Assembly: GCF_014284155.1 (NCBI RefSeq)
Contig: NZ_JACOFZ010000003.1
Coordinates: forward strand, 303,072 to 367,071
DNA from: Affinundibacterium nitidum
GTDB taxonomy: Bacteria > Pseudomonadota > Gammaproteobacteria > Burkholderiales > Burkholderiaceae_D
Length of the DNA stretch: 64,000 bases
Direction of reading: 5' to 3'
The notes beneath the pieces are model-generated. The model did no database searches. It saw only the letters and a list, made by a program, of their open reading frames with translations, and was not told the DNA's origin. A program made the translations under genes and the position numbers. Positions 32,701 through 41,047 of the stretch are shown here, in pieces (positions within the stretch are counted from its first letter, which is position 1; each line of letters starts with the position of its first letter).

Positions 32701-34023
32701 TCAGATCGCTAAGGCAGCGACACAAGCAAGAATCAGAAGAATACTGAGGATGACGGCCACACGATTCTTAAACCCGATGACAGCGTCGCCCATCAAGTTC
32801 GTATTACTGGCCAACAAATACAAAGCAATCGCATGCAAAGGAAGTAACACTGCATTCACCACTTGGCTAGAATAAATCAAGGGTATTAGAGGCAAGCCGG
32901 GAATCGACACCACACTCGCGGCAGCCACCGTTAACACCACGAAAGCTGCATAAAAAAACTGGAAGTGCTTGGAATCCAAATCAAGCGATGCGGGAGCACC
33001 AATGCCCTCGGCAATCGAATAGGCTGTCGCCAACGGGACGATCGCTGCAGCCAATAATGAGGCCCCAAGCAAACCAACGCCAAATAGAATCGTCGCAAAA
33101 GAGCCGGCCAATGGCTTTAAGGCTGCTGCTGCGTCGCTGGCGTCCACTATATGAATACCCGATTTATTCAGCGTCGCGGCACAAGCAACTGCTATCGCGA
33201 GGCCAATGACACCGGTCAAGATAGAGCCAATCACAACGTCAACTCTCTCCCACTTCAAACTGGCCACGGTAATTTTTTTATCCACCGCATACGATTGAAT
33301 AAAGGCGAGCCCCCACGGAGCTAAGGTAGTTCCTAAGGTAGCAGCGATCGCCACCCAACCGGCATGGTCACTTGGGAAATGGGGAATCAAAGATTGGTGT
33401 ACAACGGCGGACCAATCGGGCCCCGCTAAAATACCATCAACGATGTACAAAGCGAGGCTGGCAGAGATCAACAATAAAATACGTTCAACACGATGGAAGG
33501 AGCCAAAGATAACGACAGCACAAATCAAAAAGCCAGCGATAGGTGCGCTAAGCCACGCGGGCACTTGGATCAAACCCAATGCTGCCGAAATACCTGCATA
33601 CTCCGCACAGATCGTACCGAAGTTTGCAAACAATAAACCGACCACAGCAGCATAGCCCCAGAACCTACCCCAGTGTTGGCGAATCACTGCGACAAAACCT
33701 TTCCCCGTTGCCGCACCAATACGCACCGCGAGCATATGAAATTGCACGAGCAAAATCGTCGAAAATGGAATAATCCACAGTAAGCGATAACCAAAATCGG
33801 TGCCAAGCACCGAGTAGGTGGTGATACCTGCCGGATCATCATCAGATAAACCTGCTAACAGGCCGGGGCCGAGTACCGCCAAGAATGCCGCAATTGCGCC
33901 TGCACCTTTATGTCGAAATTGCGCGAAACGCGTTGCCACACCTCGTTTGTGGTGAGCGGTGGCATGAGGATGTTGCGGGTGGATACGGGGAAGCTTGCGC
34001 ACGAATGGATCCTGTTCACTCAA
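32701..34023 (-). CDS. Nramp family divalent metal transporter
   Basis: A 440-residue protein with about eleven helices and a charged N-terminus. In the first helix, where manganese/iron Nramp proteins have the metal-binding DPGN, this one reads DDDPAGITTY at 61-70: the Asp is kept but Asn is replaced by Gly. In the sixth helix the usual His/Met motif is replaced by LAPWGLAFIQS (234-244). Other blocks (TICAEYAGISAALGL, VVIFGSFHRVERILL) match the family. The altered metal site suggests a different cation, such as Mg2+ in Nramp-related transporters. It stands upstream of the Cys-rich protein on the same strand. Confidence 0.85.
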   Translation of the reverse strand: MSEQDPFVRKLPRIHPQHPHATAHHKRGVATRFAQFRHKGAGAIAAFLAVLGPGLLAGLSDDDPAGITTYSVLGTDFGYRLLWIIPFSTILLVQFHMLAVRIGAATGKGFVAVIRQHWGRFWGYAAVVGLLFANFGTICAEYAGISAALGLIQVPAWLSAPIAGFLICAVVIFGSFHRVERILLLISASLALYIVDGILAGPDWSAVVHQSLIPHFPSDHAGWVAIAATLGTTLAPWGLAFIQSYAVDKKITVASLKWERVDVVIGSILTGVIGLAIAVACAATLNKSGIHIVDASDAAAALKPLAGSFATILFGVGLLGASLLAAAIVPLATAYSIAEGIGAPASLDLDSKHFQFFYAAFVVLTVAAASVVSIPGLPLIPLIYSSQVVNAVLLPLHAIALYLLASNTNLMGDAVIGFKNRVAVILSILLILACVAALAI

Positions 34024-34066
34024 TGAATTTCTGTCATCGACATGTTCAATTCAGGTCGCAGATAAG

Positions 34067-34104
34067 AAAAAAGCCAGTGTAGATCAGAAGATCCAACACT
34101 GGCT
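34067..34104 (-). terminator. intrinsic terminator of the BI-1 gene
   Basis: Arms AGCCAGTGT (34072-34080) and ACACTGGCT (34096-34104) around an imperfect loop; read on the minus strand a T-run follows. It lies downstream of the BI-1 gene stop at 34173 and just upstream of the Nramp gene start. Confidence 0.75.
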
Positions 34105-34172
34105 GATTTTAATCAGGTACACAAAATACGATTTGCGCACCGTCAAATTCGACTCAATCGAGCCAAACAGAA

Positions 34173-34850
34173 TTAGTCGCGGCTCATAAAGATGCGCAAC
34201 ACGTACCAGAACATCATCGCGATGGATGCAAACAATTCCAAGGCTGCACCAACATAGCGATCTTCATCATAGTGATGGAAGATATTTGATGCATCGTACA
34301 AAATCGCAGCACCTGCTAAACCGACCATCGCTACCGAGAAGAACAAGCCTAATTGGAAGCCAAAAATAGCGCCGCACACGATCAAAACCAAAGCCAAGAT
34401 ACCGCCCCATTTCAAGACGCTACCGAGGAAGCTAAAATCTTTGCGAGAAGTATAAGCAACGGCAATCAAGCCACCAGTAGCAACCAGTGTTACCACTGCA
34501 GCGTTGGTGATCATGCCTGGTGCTACTGAATTCGCAATGAACAAGATTGGCACAAACAATAAAGCTTCAGCTACTACGTAGGCAGCAAGTGCTGCGTACT
34601 GAGCACCTTTGCTAGTCGCCGAATGTGCAGTACGTGTTGCCAGCCAACCGACTAACATAAACGCACCAAGAATCGCTAACCAAGGCAATGCGAACATCGC
34701 ACGAGCCATGCTTTCTGCGATACCGCTCATAAATAAAGCACATTCGATCAAGGTGAAACCAACAATGGCAGCACCTAAATGGTTAAATGTACGTCCGATA
34801 AATTTCTCACGTGATGGGCTAAAGCCCTCTTGTGCGCTAGCGATTTCCAT
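34173..34850 (-). CDS. Bax inhibitor-1/YccA family membrane protein
   Basis: A 225-residue protein with seven predicted helices, starting after a charged N-terminus. FIGRTFNHLGAAIVGFTLIE is the family opening and GLAGAAILYDASNIFHHYDE (aspartates of the di-aspartyl pH sensor in BI-1 channels) followed by RYVGAALELFASIAMMFWYV with LRIFMSRD is the conserved end. Such proteins move Ca2+ or interact with the FtsH quality-control system in bacteria. Monocistronic, ended by the hairpin at 34067-34104. Confidence 0.93.
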   Translation of the reverse strand: MEIASAQEGFSPSREKFIGRTFNHLGAAIVGFTLIECALFMSGIAESMARAMFALPWLAILGAFMLVGWLATRTAHSATSKGAQYAALAAYVVAEALLFVPILFIANSVAPGMITNAAVVTLVATGGLIAVAYTSRKDFSFLGSVLKWGGILALVLIVCGAIFGFQLGLFFSVAMVGLAGAAILYDASNIFHHYDEDRYVGAALELFASIAMMFWYVLRIFMSRD

Positions 34851-34982
34851 GTTTTCCCTTTATTTTTAATGTAGTCAAACTACCGCTGGTGTTGAAATTT
34901 CCTCACCAGCGGCGTGGCAAAAGCTTAACGTCATTTACCAATTTAAGCAATGAGCCTCATATGAGGTCAAAGGTATTTCACA

Positions 34983-35645
34983 TTAGAACTGGAAGCTTGC
35001 AGAAATTCCGACGTGATCACCTTTTATTGCAGCTGAACGCACAGCAATTGATTGACTACCGACAGAGTACTTATTCGCTTTGTAGTTTTCTGCGACATAA
35101 CGCACATTGATCCACAATTTTGGAGAAATCGCATAACCAACTTCGGCAATCGCACCTGTCGTATTATCAAATTCCAGTGTTTTAGTGGTAGCACCTTTAA
35201 TTTGAGAAGTGTAACGTGGTGATTGCACCGCACGAACACCCACGCCAAAGCGCCATTGTTCTACACCAGTAAAGAACAACATACCTTCAATCGGGAAGCG
35301 ATGAAAACGCATGGTACCATTCGTTGCATCAGTATCATTGACGTGGTAGTTCGCAGTCAATTGTGCTGCGATAGGAAGATCATTCGCTTCATAGATACCA
35401 CCAAAGCCAAACTCAAGCATGCCGCCCGCATTGATTTTTTGATCTGTACCGTTAGTGTATTGCGCAACCGCGATCGTATCACCGCCAAAAGTGAAACCTG
35501 CATTTCCAACAAACTGAAATCCTTTTGTGGATGCAGCAGTAGGCGCTGGTGCGTTAGCAGGACGATCTTGTGCAGCTGCGCTCAAACTTGTTAATGCGAT
35601 TGCTGCAGCAGCGACGTGGCGTAAAGACAAAGAAAACATATACAT
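34983..35645 (-). CDS. outer membrane beta-barrel protein
   Basis: A 220-residue protein with a signal peptide ending SAAAQ and a mature part of alternating amphipathic strands, ending in SISASFQF with a terminal Phe, the usual C-terminal signature for outer-membrane insertion. FTFGGDTIAVAQYTNGTDQ, KLWINVRYVAENYKANKY and EVGYAISP fit a small barrel of eight to ten strands. No specific porin family is certain. It follows no operon partner within 130 bases. A start two codons downstream at 35639 is equally possible. Confidence 0.8.
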   Translation of the reverse strand: MYMFSLSLRHVAAAAIALTSLSAAAQDRPANAPAPTAASTKGFQFVGNAGFTFGGDTIAVAQYTNGTDQKINAGGMLEFGFGGIYEANDLPIAAQLTANYHVNDTDATNGTMRFHRFPIEGMLFFTGVEQWRFGVGVRAVQSPRYTSQIKGATTKTLEFDNTTGAIAEVGYAISPKLWINVRYVAENYKANKYSVGSQSIAVRSAAIKGDHVGISASFQF

Positions 35646-35789
35646 CTACTTTCAAAGTGAAAAATGTGATGCGCATCGATCAAGATAATCGAATTGACAA
35701 ACACGGGGTTACTTCGACCTCTCGCGAGGTCAAAAAAGAGGCTTAAAAAAGAGGGACCTACAATATGCGCTAAAGAGTATTCAAAGCGA

Positions 35790-36371
35790 TTACTTTGCTT
35801 TCAACTCTTTCGACTGGTAAGCAGGAAGTTTTTCATAGTCACGCGAACAGACTAAGGCGAATGCTGCGCCGTCGCCGGTAGTGGGTGAGCCAACTACTGA
35901 GGGAGGCCTGTTCGCATTTTCGAAGCGTTTAATGAACTCTGGTTTGCTTCGAATATTACGGTAAATTTCAATGGCAAACGACTGATGCTGATTGCTGTCG
36001 CAATAAAAGTATTTCCGCGTCAAAACATCAAATTGCGCTAAGGAACTACCATCTTTGAATACCGATTGACTTGAGTCTACCGGAACAATGAACATCGCTA
36101 CTTCGGCAACGCGCCCCTTCCATTTCACATGATTGATATCGAGATAAATCACGTTGTTATTCTGCTTTACTAACAACAGTGGATGCCAATCGATGGGCAT
36201 ATCGGGTGCCTTACTACATTTGCCTGGATACTCATCCATGCTGCTTGCATATTGCTTTCCATTCTCGGTATCACAAATGAAGAGATTCACCGTTTGCGGT
36301 GGCGTCGGACTTGCCTGTACTGGAGACAAGATGCTTAAAAGCAGCAGAGAGGAAATTGCGATGCGGAACAT
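35790..36371 (-). CDS. secreted protein with four cysteines, unknown
   Basis: A 193-residue precursor with a signal peptide (MFRIAISSLLLLSILSPVQA). The mature part is about 172 residues with cysteines in VNLFICDTEN, YPGKCSKAP, YFYCDSNQH and FALVCSRDY, so up to two disulfides. I do not recognise the family. Next on this strand 145 bases further lies the outer-membrane protein gene, and a small inverted repeat GACCTC/GAGGTC lies between them. Confidence 0.65.
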   Translation of the reverse strand: MFRIAISSLLLLSILSPVQASPTPPQTVNLFICDTENGKQYASSMDEYPGKCSKAPDMPIDWHPLLLVKQNNNVIYLDINHVKWKGRVAEVAMFIVPVDSSQSVFKDGSSLAQFDVLTRKYFYCDSNQHQSFAIEIYRNIRSKPEFIKRFENANRPPSVVGSPTTGDGAAFALVCSRDYEKLPAYQSKELKAK

Positions 36372-36561
36372 AATAAGTCTAAAGTTTGAAAGAGTGGAGC
36401 ACCGATTTTTCTCAGAGGAAATTGAGTAAAGCGATGCGAAGTCCGCATTATAAATGCAGACCTACTCAAACAATTTGACGATGTGACGAAACGCGGGAAA
36501 TCGACCGCAAATGACACTTTTTAAGACTTCAAAATAGAAAGAATTCCTTAAGGCAAGAGCT

Positions 36562-38367
36562 TTAGTGTGCCTTCTTCTGCACCTTCGCACTACCAACTCC
36601 ATGACGCTGCGGTTCACTGACTGCAGTTACCGTACCGTCAGTATGAAAGACGATGGCATTGGCAGCACCAATCTCGGGATCACTCTCATCGATCTGCCAA
36701 ACATGCCCCAGAAGTGCCAATCCTACTGCCTGAGCAGAATGAATAAAGTTAGGTTCAACTTGCGTTTTGCCTTCGTTACGCTCAGACAAACGCGGTGCCG
36801 CTATCGCTTGTACCATAGGCATCTGCATATCAACATGATTTACGATGCTTTGCAGCACAGTAGTAATAATGGTCGAACCTCCTGGGCTGCCAATCGTGAA
36901 TACTGGTTTGCCGTTCTTCATCGCAATGAAAGGCGCGATGCTACTACGTGGGCGCTTACCGGCTTCAGGAATATTCGGGTGCGGTGGAGTGAAATCGAAA
37001 TCGGTTAACTCATTGTTCAAGAGAAAGCCATATCCCGGCACCACCATACCATTACCACCCCAATCTTCGATCGTATAGGTGTAGGCCACAATGTTTCCCT
37101 CTTTATCGCTCACCGTTAGATGCGTCGTGTGCTTGCGTTCTTCTTGTAATTTATTGGTGGGAGCTTGCGGGCGCAAGGTGACGCTTGGATCATTTTGAAA
37201 CGCATACGGATCACCCGCTGCCGTCGGCGTGTCGCGCGACATACTGCTGTTACTCGAAATCAGCGTTGCTCTTTGTTTGGCATAGGCTTTATCGAGCAGC
37301 CCCGCGACTGGAACATCCACAAATTCTGGATCACCCAAATACGCGTTTCGATCAGCGAATGCTAAACGCGCCGCTTCCAAATAGAGATGCTCAATTTGTT
37401 GACGCGACATGCCTTTGGTATCGAAGTTTTCAAGGATATTGAGTGCTTCTGCAACGGTAATGCCGCCACTACTTGGCAAGCCCATACTGACCAAATCCAA
37501 ACCGCGATAAGTACTTCGCACAGGCAAACGCCAACGCGCTTCATAGTTCTGTAAATCGGCGCTATTCATATTGCCTGCAACGACCTGCACACCATTTTTT
37601 GCTGGCGGTTGGTTGACGGTTTGGAGTAATCCCTGTGCCACGGGTCCACGATAAAAACCATTGACACCAGCTTGGGCGATGATGCGATAGGTTTTGGCGA
37701 GATCAGGATTCTTAAAATGAAACCCGATCGGTAAAGCTTTTCCCTCATGTAAATACAATGCACTACTCGATGTGTAACGCGCAAATTTCTCAACCGCACC
37801 TTGATTCAAATGATGAAAGATCGGAGTAACAGTAAATCCTTTTTGTGCCACTTGAATGGCGGGCGCCAATACCTGTTTAAATGACAGACGGCCATAGCGA
37901 GTCAAGGCCTCATCCCAACCGCGCACAGTGCCTGGAACGCCGACCGCCATACCGCTATTAACAGCCTCTTCCCATGCGATTGCTTTGCCGTTTCGCATGA
38001 ACGCATCGGATCGAAAGCCTGCAGGTGCAGTTTCGCGATGATCAAGTGTGATGAAACGGTTTTCTTTGGCGAGATAAATCAACATGAATCCACCGCCACC
38101 AATACCGCAACTAAAAGGATCAGTAACACCTAAAGTCGCCGCTGCTGCTACTGCGGCATCAATTGCGTTGCCACCACGATTGAGGATATCTATCGCGGAC
38201 TGCGTAGCGTGCTCATTGATAGTCGCAACCGCACCACCACTGCCTGTAACAAAAGGCGTCTTTTGTGCTGACCAAACTTGAGTGCTGGTACTGAGTAGCG
38301 CTGCCGAGAGGGTCAAGGAAATTGAAACTGCTAGGATATTTTGAGGGGCCTGGAATGCATTAGTCAT
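36562..38367 (-). CDS. ggt: gamma-glutamyltranspeptidase
   Basis: A 601-residue exported enzyme, made as one chain and self-cleaved. The signal peptide ends QVWSA. The large-subunit part shows GGNAIDAAVAAAATLGVTDP and the pocket residues in LDHRETAPAG, and the self-cleavage point is ERKHTTHLTVSDKEG, where the Thr becomes the N-terminal nucleophile of the small subunit. The lid-loop region VAYTYTIEDWGGNGMVV and the later GSPGGSTIITTVLQSIVNH are conserved. It hydrolyses or transfers the gamma-glutamyl group of glutathione in the periplasm. The ATG at 38367 is preferred to a GTG at 38412. Confidence 0.95.
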   Translation of the reverse strand: MTNAFQAPQNILAVSISLTLSAALLSTSTQVWSAQKTPFVTGSGGAVATINEHATQSAIDILNRGGNAIDAAVAAAATLGVTDPFSCGIGGGGFMLIYLAKENRFITLDHRETAPAGFRSDAFMRNGKAIAWEEAVNSGMAVGVPGTVRGWDEALTRYGRLSFKQVLAPAIQVAQKGFTVTPIFHHLNQGAVEKFARYTSSSALYLHEGKALPIGFHFKNPDLAKTYRIIAQAGVNGFYRGPVAQGLLQTVNQPPAKNGVQVVAGNMNSADLQNYEARWRLPVRSTYRGLDLVSMGLPSSGGITVAEALNILENFDTKGMSRQQIEHLYLEAARLAFADRNAYLGDPEFVDVPVAGLLDKAYAKQRATLISSNSSMSRDTPTAAGDPYAFQNDPSVTLRPQAPTNKLQEERKHTTHLTVSDKEGNIVAYTYTIEDWGGNGMVVPGYGFLLNNELTDFDFTPPHPNIPEAGKRPRSSIAPFIAMKNGKPVFTIGSPGGSTIITTVLQSIVNHVDMQMPMVQAIAAPRLSERNEGKTQVEPNFIHSAQAVGLALLGHVWQIDESDPEIGAANAIVFHTDGTVTAVSEPQRHGVGSAKVQKKAH

Positions 38368-38501
38368 GGATGCTCGTGATTGAGTATTGTTTTTCTGATG
38401 AGCGATCAACACGCTCGTCTCCGAACATCCAAGATACCTGAAAAGACAAAATCATCGCAAGTAAGAAACTCGAAAGTTTTGCGAGCTGCGTCTCGCAAGC
38501 C

Positions 38502-38747
38502 TCAGACGCAATCGATCTTAGCAACGACAGCAGCTAGTGTGCGCCACTTTGCTTTGACGATTTTTGTTTCGCCGCTGTGGATCAAAATCACGTCAACGCC
38601 TTGCGATTTATTCTCAGGAATTGGCTCTTGCTTGGTTTCCATCCAAGCCTTCATCGCAAACGCAAAAGCGATAGTGCCCAGCAAGATAGTCGCCAAGGCT
38701 TGAATAAACTGCTTAAATGAAAATACTTTTTGAACATTTTTTAACAT
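38502..38747 (-). CDS. small single-helix membrane protein, unknown
   Basis: An 81-residue protein with one membrane helix (residues 15-32, ALATILLGTIAFAFAMKAW) and a soluble tail containing VDVILIHSGETKIVKAKWRT, which may lie in the periplasm. GAGGAG precedes the ATG. No family recognised. A near-perfect 26-base AT-rich palindrome lies about 60 bases upstream. Confidence 0.6.
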   Translation of the reverse strand: MLKNVQKVFSFKQFIQALATILLGTIAFAFAMKAWMETKQEPIPENKSQGVDVILIHSGETKIVKAKWRTLAAVVAKIDCV

Positions 38748-38808
38748 GATGCACTCCTCAAAACGACACGACGGTACTAAGCAATGCAGAATTCATGCCA
38801 GTCAGGCC

Positions 38809-38834
38809 TTTTAATTTAAGTGCTTGAATTAAAA
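38809..38834. promoter_or_regulatory. 26-base AT-rich palindrome
   Basis: Arms TTTTAATTTAAG (38809-38820) and CTTGAATTAAAA (38823-38834) match as inverted repeats at 11 of 12 positions, with two bases between. It sits in the divergent region between the small membrane protein gene (start 38747) and the M48 protease gene (start about 39004). A candidate operator or hairpin; regulator unknown. Confidence 0.4.
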
Positions 38835-39003
38835 CAGTAAATTTTTTTCGCCGAGACGCATCGAGTGTCCGCGGCGTGCGCTTGCGAACACTTTCTAGAA
38901 AAAGCGAACACCATTGCCATGTAAGCAGACAGGCCTTAAATCGGGCACAATGAAAATATCGCTTTTGCGCTGCTCCGCCCATTTGCATCATCGACATCAA
39001 ACT

Positions 39004-39789
39004 ATGCCAAGCACTTTTCCTATGCGTCGACTCTTCCTTAAGTGCAGTCTTGGGCTATGGATAAGTGAGGCATGTGCAAAAACAATCACCACGCAATCTG
39101 GCTCAAAATGGCAACTCAGTCCGCAATTAGTCGCACAAGGCGCCTCTAAAAAATATCGTGTCAAAGTCGGCGAATTACAACAAGCCTATTTGCTCGACAC
39201 GGATGTACAGCTTACCGAACGCCTCCAACGCATCATGGCAAAACTCGCCAATCAAGCCGCCATTGACTACCGTGGCAGTGGTCACTGGCAATGGGAAATT
39301 CATAGCAGTGATCAACACGACGAAAGTTCCTATAGCATGGCGGGCGGAAAAATCATGATCAGCAAGCCACAAGTCAATGCATTGGCATTAAACGAAACTG
39401 AACTTGCAATGTTGATTGCCCACGAAATGGCACATTCTCTGCTACTTCACAATTTTGCTGAAGACCAAGAAGCGCTGCGCTTATTTCCGGCGTGGCTCAA
39501 TCAAGATTTCGAAGAATTTGAAACGGCTATTGATGATGACGACACGCTCGTCACAGCCTTAGCCGCACTCGGCAAACAGCAGGAATTTGAGGCCGACCTA
39601 GGCGGTATGGAATTGGCATTGAAGGCGGGATACCCAGCCAAGAACTTAATGACATTCTTTGAAAAGCTCAAGAAGCGCAGTGCCTATCCCAATTTTGAGA
39701 GTCGTAGTCACCCCGCTCCTGCCGAGCGCCTGCAACGCTTGCGTGATTGGTTTCAGCAGCAAGCCCAAAAAAACAATTTACATCAATGA
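39004..39789 (+). CDS. M48 family metalloprotease
   Basis: A 261-residue protease with a short N-terminal hydrophobic signal (LFLKCSLGLWISEACA). AMLIAHEMAHSLLLHN is the HExxH zinc motif and QEFEADLGGMELALKAGY carries the third ligand Glu, both M48 hallmarks; SHPAPAERLQRL is the usual terminal SxHP block. It is a periplasmic relative of BepA/LoiP that probably degrades misfolded envelope proteins. Three starts are possible (38950, 39004, 39022), none with a good ribosome site; 39004 is chosen for the signal. It overlaps the PilZ-like gene by seven bases. Confidence 0.88.
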   Translation: MPSTFPMRRLFLKCSLGLWISEACAKTITTQSGSKWQLSPQLVAQGASKKYRVKVGELQQAYLLDTDVQLTERLQRIMAKLANQAAIDYRGSGHWQWEIHSSDQHDESSYSMAGGKIMISKPQVNALALNETELAMLIAHEMAHSLLLHNFAEDQEALRLFPAWLNQDFEEFETAIDDDDTLVTALAALGKQQEFEADLGGMELALKAGYPAKNLMTFFEKLKKRSAYPNFESRSHPAPAERLQRLRDWFQQQAQKNNLHQ

Positions 39790-40643
39790 TTGAGAAGTGC
39801 CGCTTTCAATTCGACCAAATCGAAAGGTCCAAAGTTTTGATAACGTTCGTCTTTCAAGATCATTGATAAACGAATCACGCGCGCCTTAGGAAAACGGCGC
39901 ATCACATAACCCTTCAATTGAAATTGTTGCTCAGTTTTCGCCACTTGCACCATCACCGACACTTCGCTGTGCACGGGTAACACAAAAGCATCGTGGTGTT
40001 CTTCAGCATCTCCTTGCAATTGCACGCGTATCGCTTGATCTGAGACATCAATTATCTTCCACGCCCCAAGCCATGGACCATTGGGCTCTGCCAACAGCAC
40101 AGGTACATCGGTTTTGACACGCGATTTTCCGCGTTGATCGGTGATGCTCATCGTTTCTAAATTGGGCATCAAACAGATCATATTTTGGTGAGCATAGGGC
40201 CCATGATCAAGAGCGATGCGTTCATTGACCACGGTATCAACCACGGATGCACCACGCCCCGCTTGGGAAGATAAGAGAGAAATCGTATTGCCCACTTCGA
40301 ACTGACGCCCGCGACCCAAAGCTGCGCGACGTTCGTAGTCAAGATGTCGTTCTAAGTCGGAAGTGTCAGGCACCACCAATTCAAAATTCTGTAACTGCGA
40401 TACGTGTAAACGCTCGCCATTGGCACCGATTTTGAAAAATGCCGGATCTCCCTCAGCGTTATTATCAATCGCGTTCATGCTGTAAATAAAATGTCCGTTG
40501 ACACGATAAGCAATCACCATTGTGTCAAACACAATGTCAGATTTGTAGCCCGGGTAGTAGCGCTGTTTACGACCTAAAGGGAAGAGCTCAATGACGGGAC
40601 GCAACCATGCGAAACGCTGGTCGATAGCGCTCGATTCGTCCAT
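39783..40643 (-). CDS. PilZ-like domain protein (tentative)
   Basis: A 286-residue cytoplasmic protein. The C-terminal third resembles PilZ: an Arg-x3-Arg pair in RGKSRVKTDVPVLLAEP and an IIDVSDQAIRVQLQ strand where PilZ has D/NxSxxG, here ending in Ala rather than Gly. Such domains bind cyclic di-GMP. The N-terminal part has no recognised family. The link to c-di-GMP is strengthened by the divergent diguanylate cyclase gene at 41048. The ATG at 40643 is used; the longer frame begins at a TTG with a weak ribosome site. Confidence 0.65.
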   Translation of the reverse strand: MDESSAIDQRFAWLRPVIELFPLGRKQRYYPGYKSDIVFDTMVIAYRVNGHFIYSMNAIDNNAEGDPAFFKIGANGERLHVSQLQNFELVVPDTSDLERHLDYERRAALGRGRQFEVGNTISLLSSQAGRGASVVDTVVNERIALDHGPYAHQNMICLMPNLETMSITDQRGKSRVKTDVPVLLAEPNGPWLGAWKIIDVSDQAIRVQLQGDAEEHHDAFVLPVHSEVSVMVQVAKTEQQFQLKGYVMRRFPKARVIRLSMILKDERYQNFGPFDLVELKAALLNH

Positions 40644-41047
40644 GACGATATGCGGTTTTTCGTCGCTCTTGAAAGCAATACTCAACAAAGTTTTTAACAC
40701 GGCAGTCTCAACCAATCAGAAAGTCATTCGCCTGTGGGTTCAATCAACACGCAGCAACGCATTTGGGAAAAAATGGCCACACTACTTTGTACAGGATTTT
40801 TATCGATTCAAATCGGAGATTAGAAGGTAAAACATAGACTATCTGCAAACATTCAGTGTTCATAGAGCGACAGTCCAGCCGATCTCGATCGTATCTACCT
40901 GCTTTTCCTAAAACAGTAACACAGGGAAACATTAATTCGCTTTAAAATAGAGCCCTCCGTGTTGCGCGATTGGCCCAACAAGCTGAATACTATTTACTTT
41001 TTTCATTCCCAAAGATTCACCTTTGCAGCGGCTACCGCCAAACGATA
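40644..41047. other. divergent region between PilZ-like and GGDEF genes
   Basis: No gene seen; short frames there lack family resemblance. It must carry the promoters of both genes, or of one if the PilZ-like gene starts further upstream at 40715. AT-rich stretches occur at about 40795-40835 and 40925-40955, but no defined operator was found. Confidence 0.4.

Noticed and set aside
35716-35731. Inverted repeat GACCTC-TCGC-GAGGTC near the outer-membrane protein gene
   Set aside because: Short stem with the T-run on the wrong side for either flanking gene; not called a terminator.
38758-39000. 80-codon minus-strand frame between the small membrane gene and the M48 gene
   Set aside because: No family match, spans the 26-base palindrome and the likely divergent promoter region.
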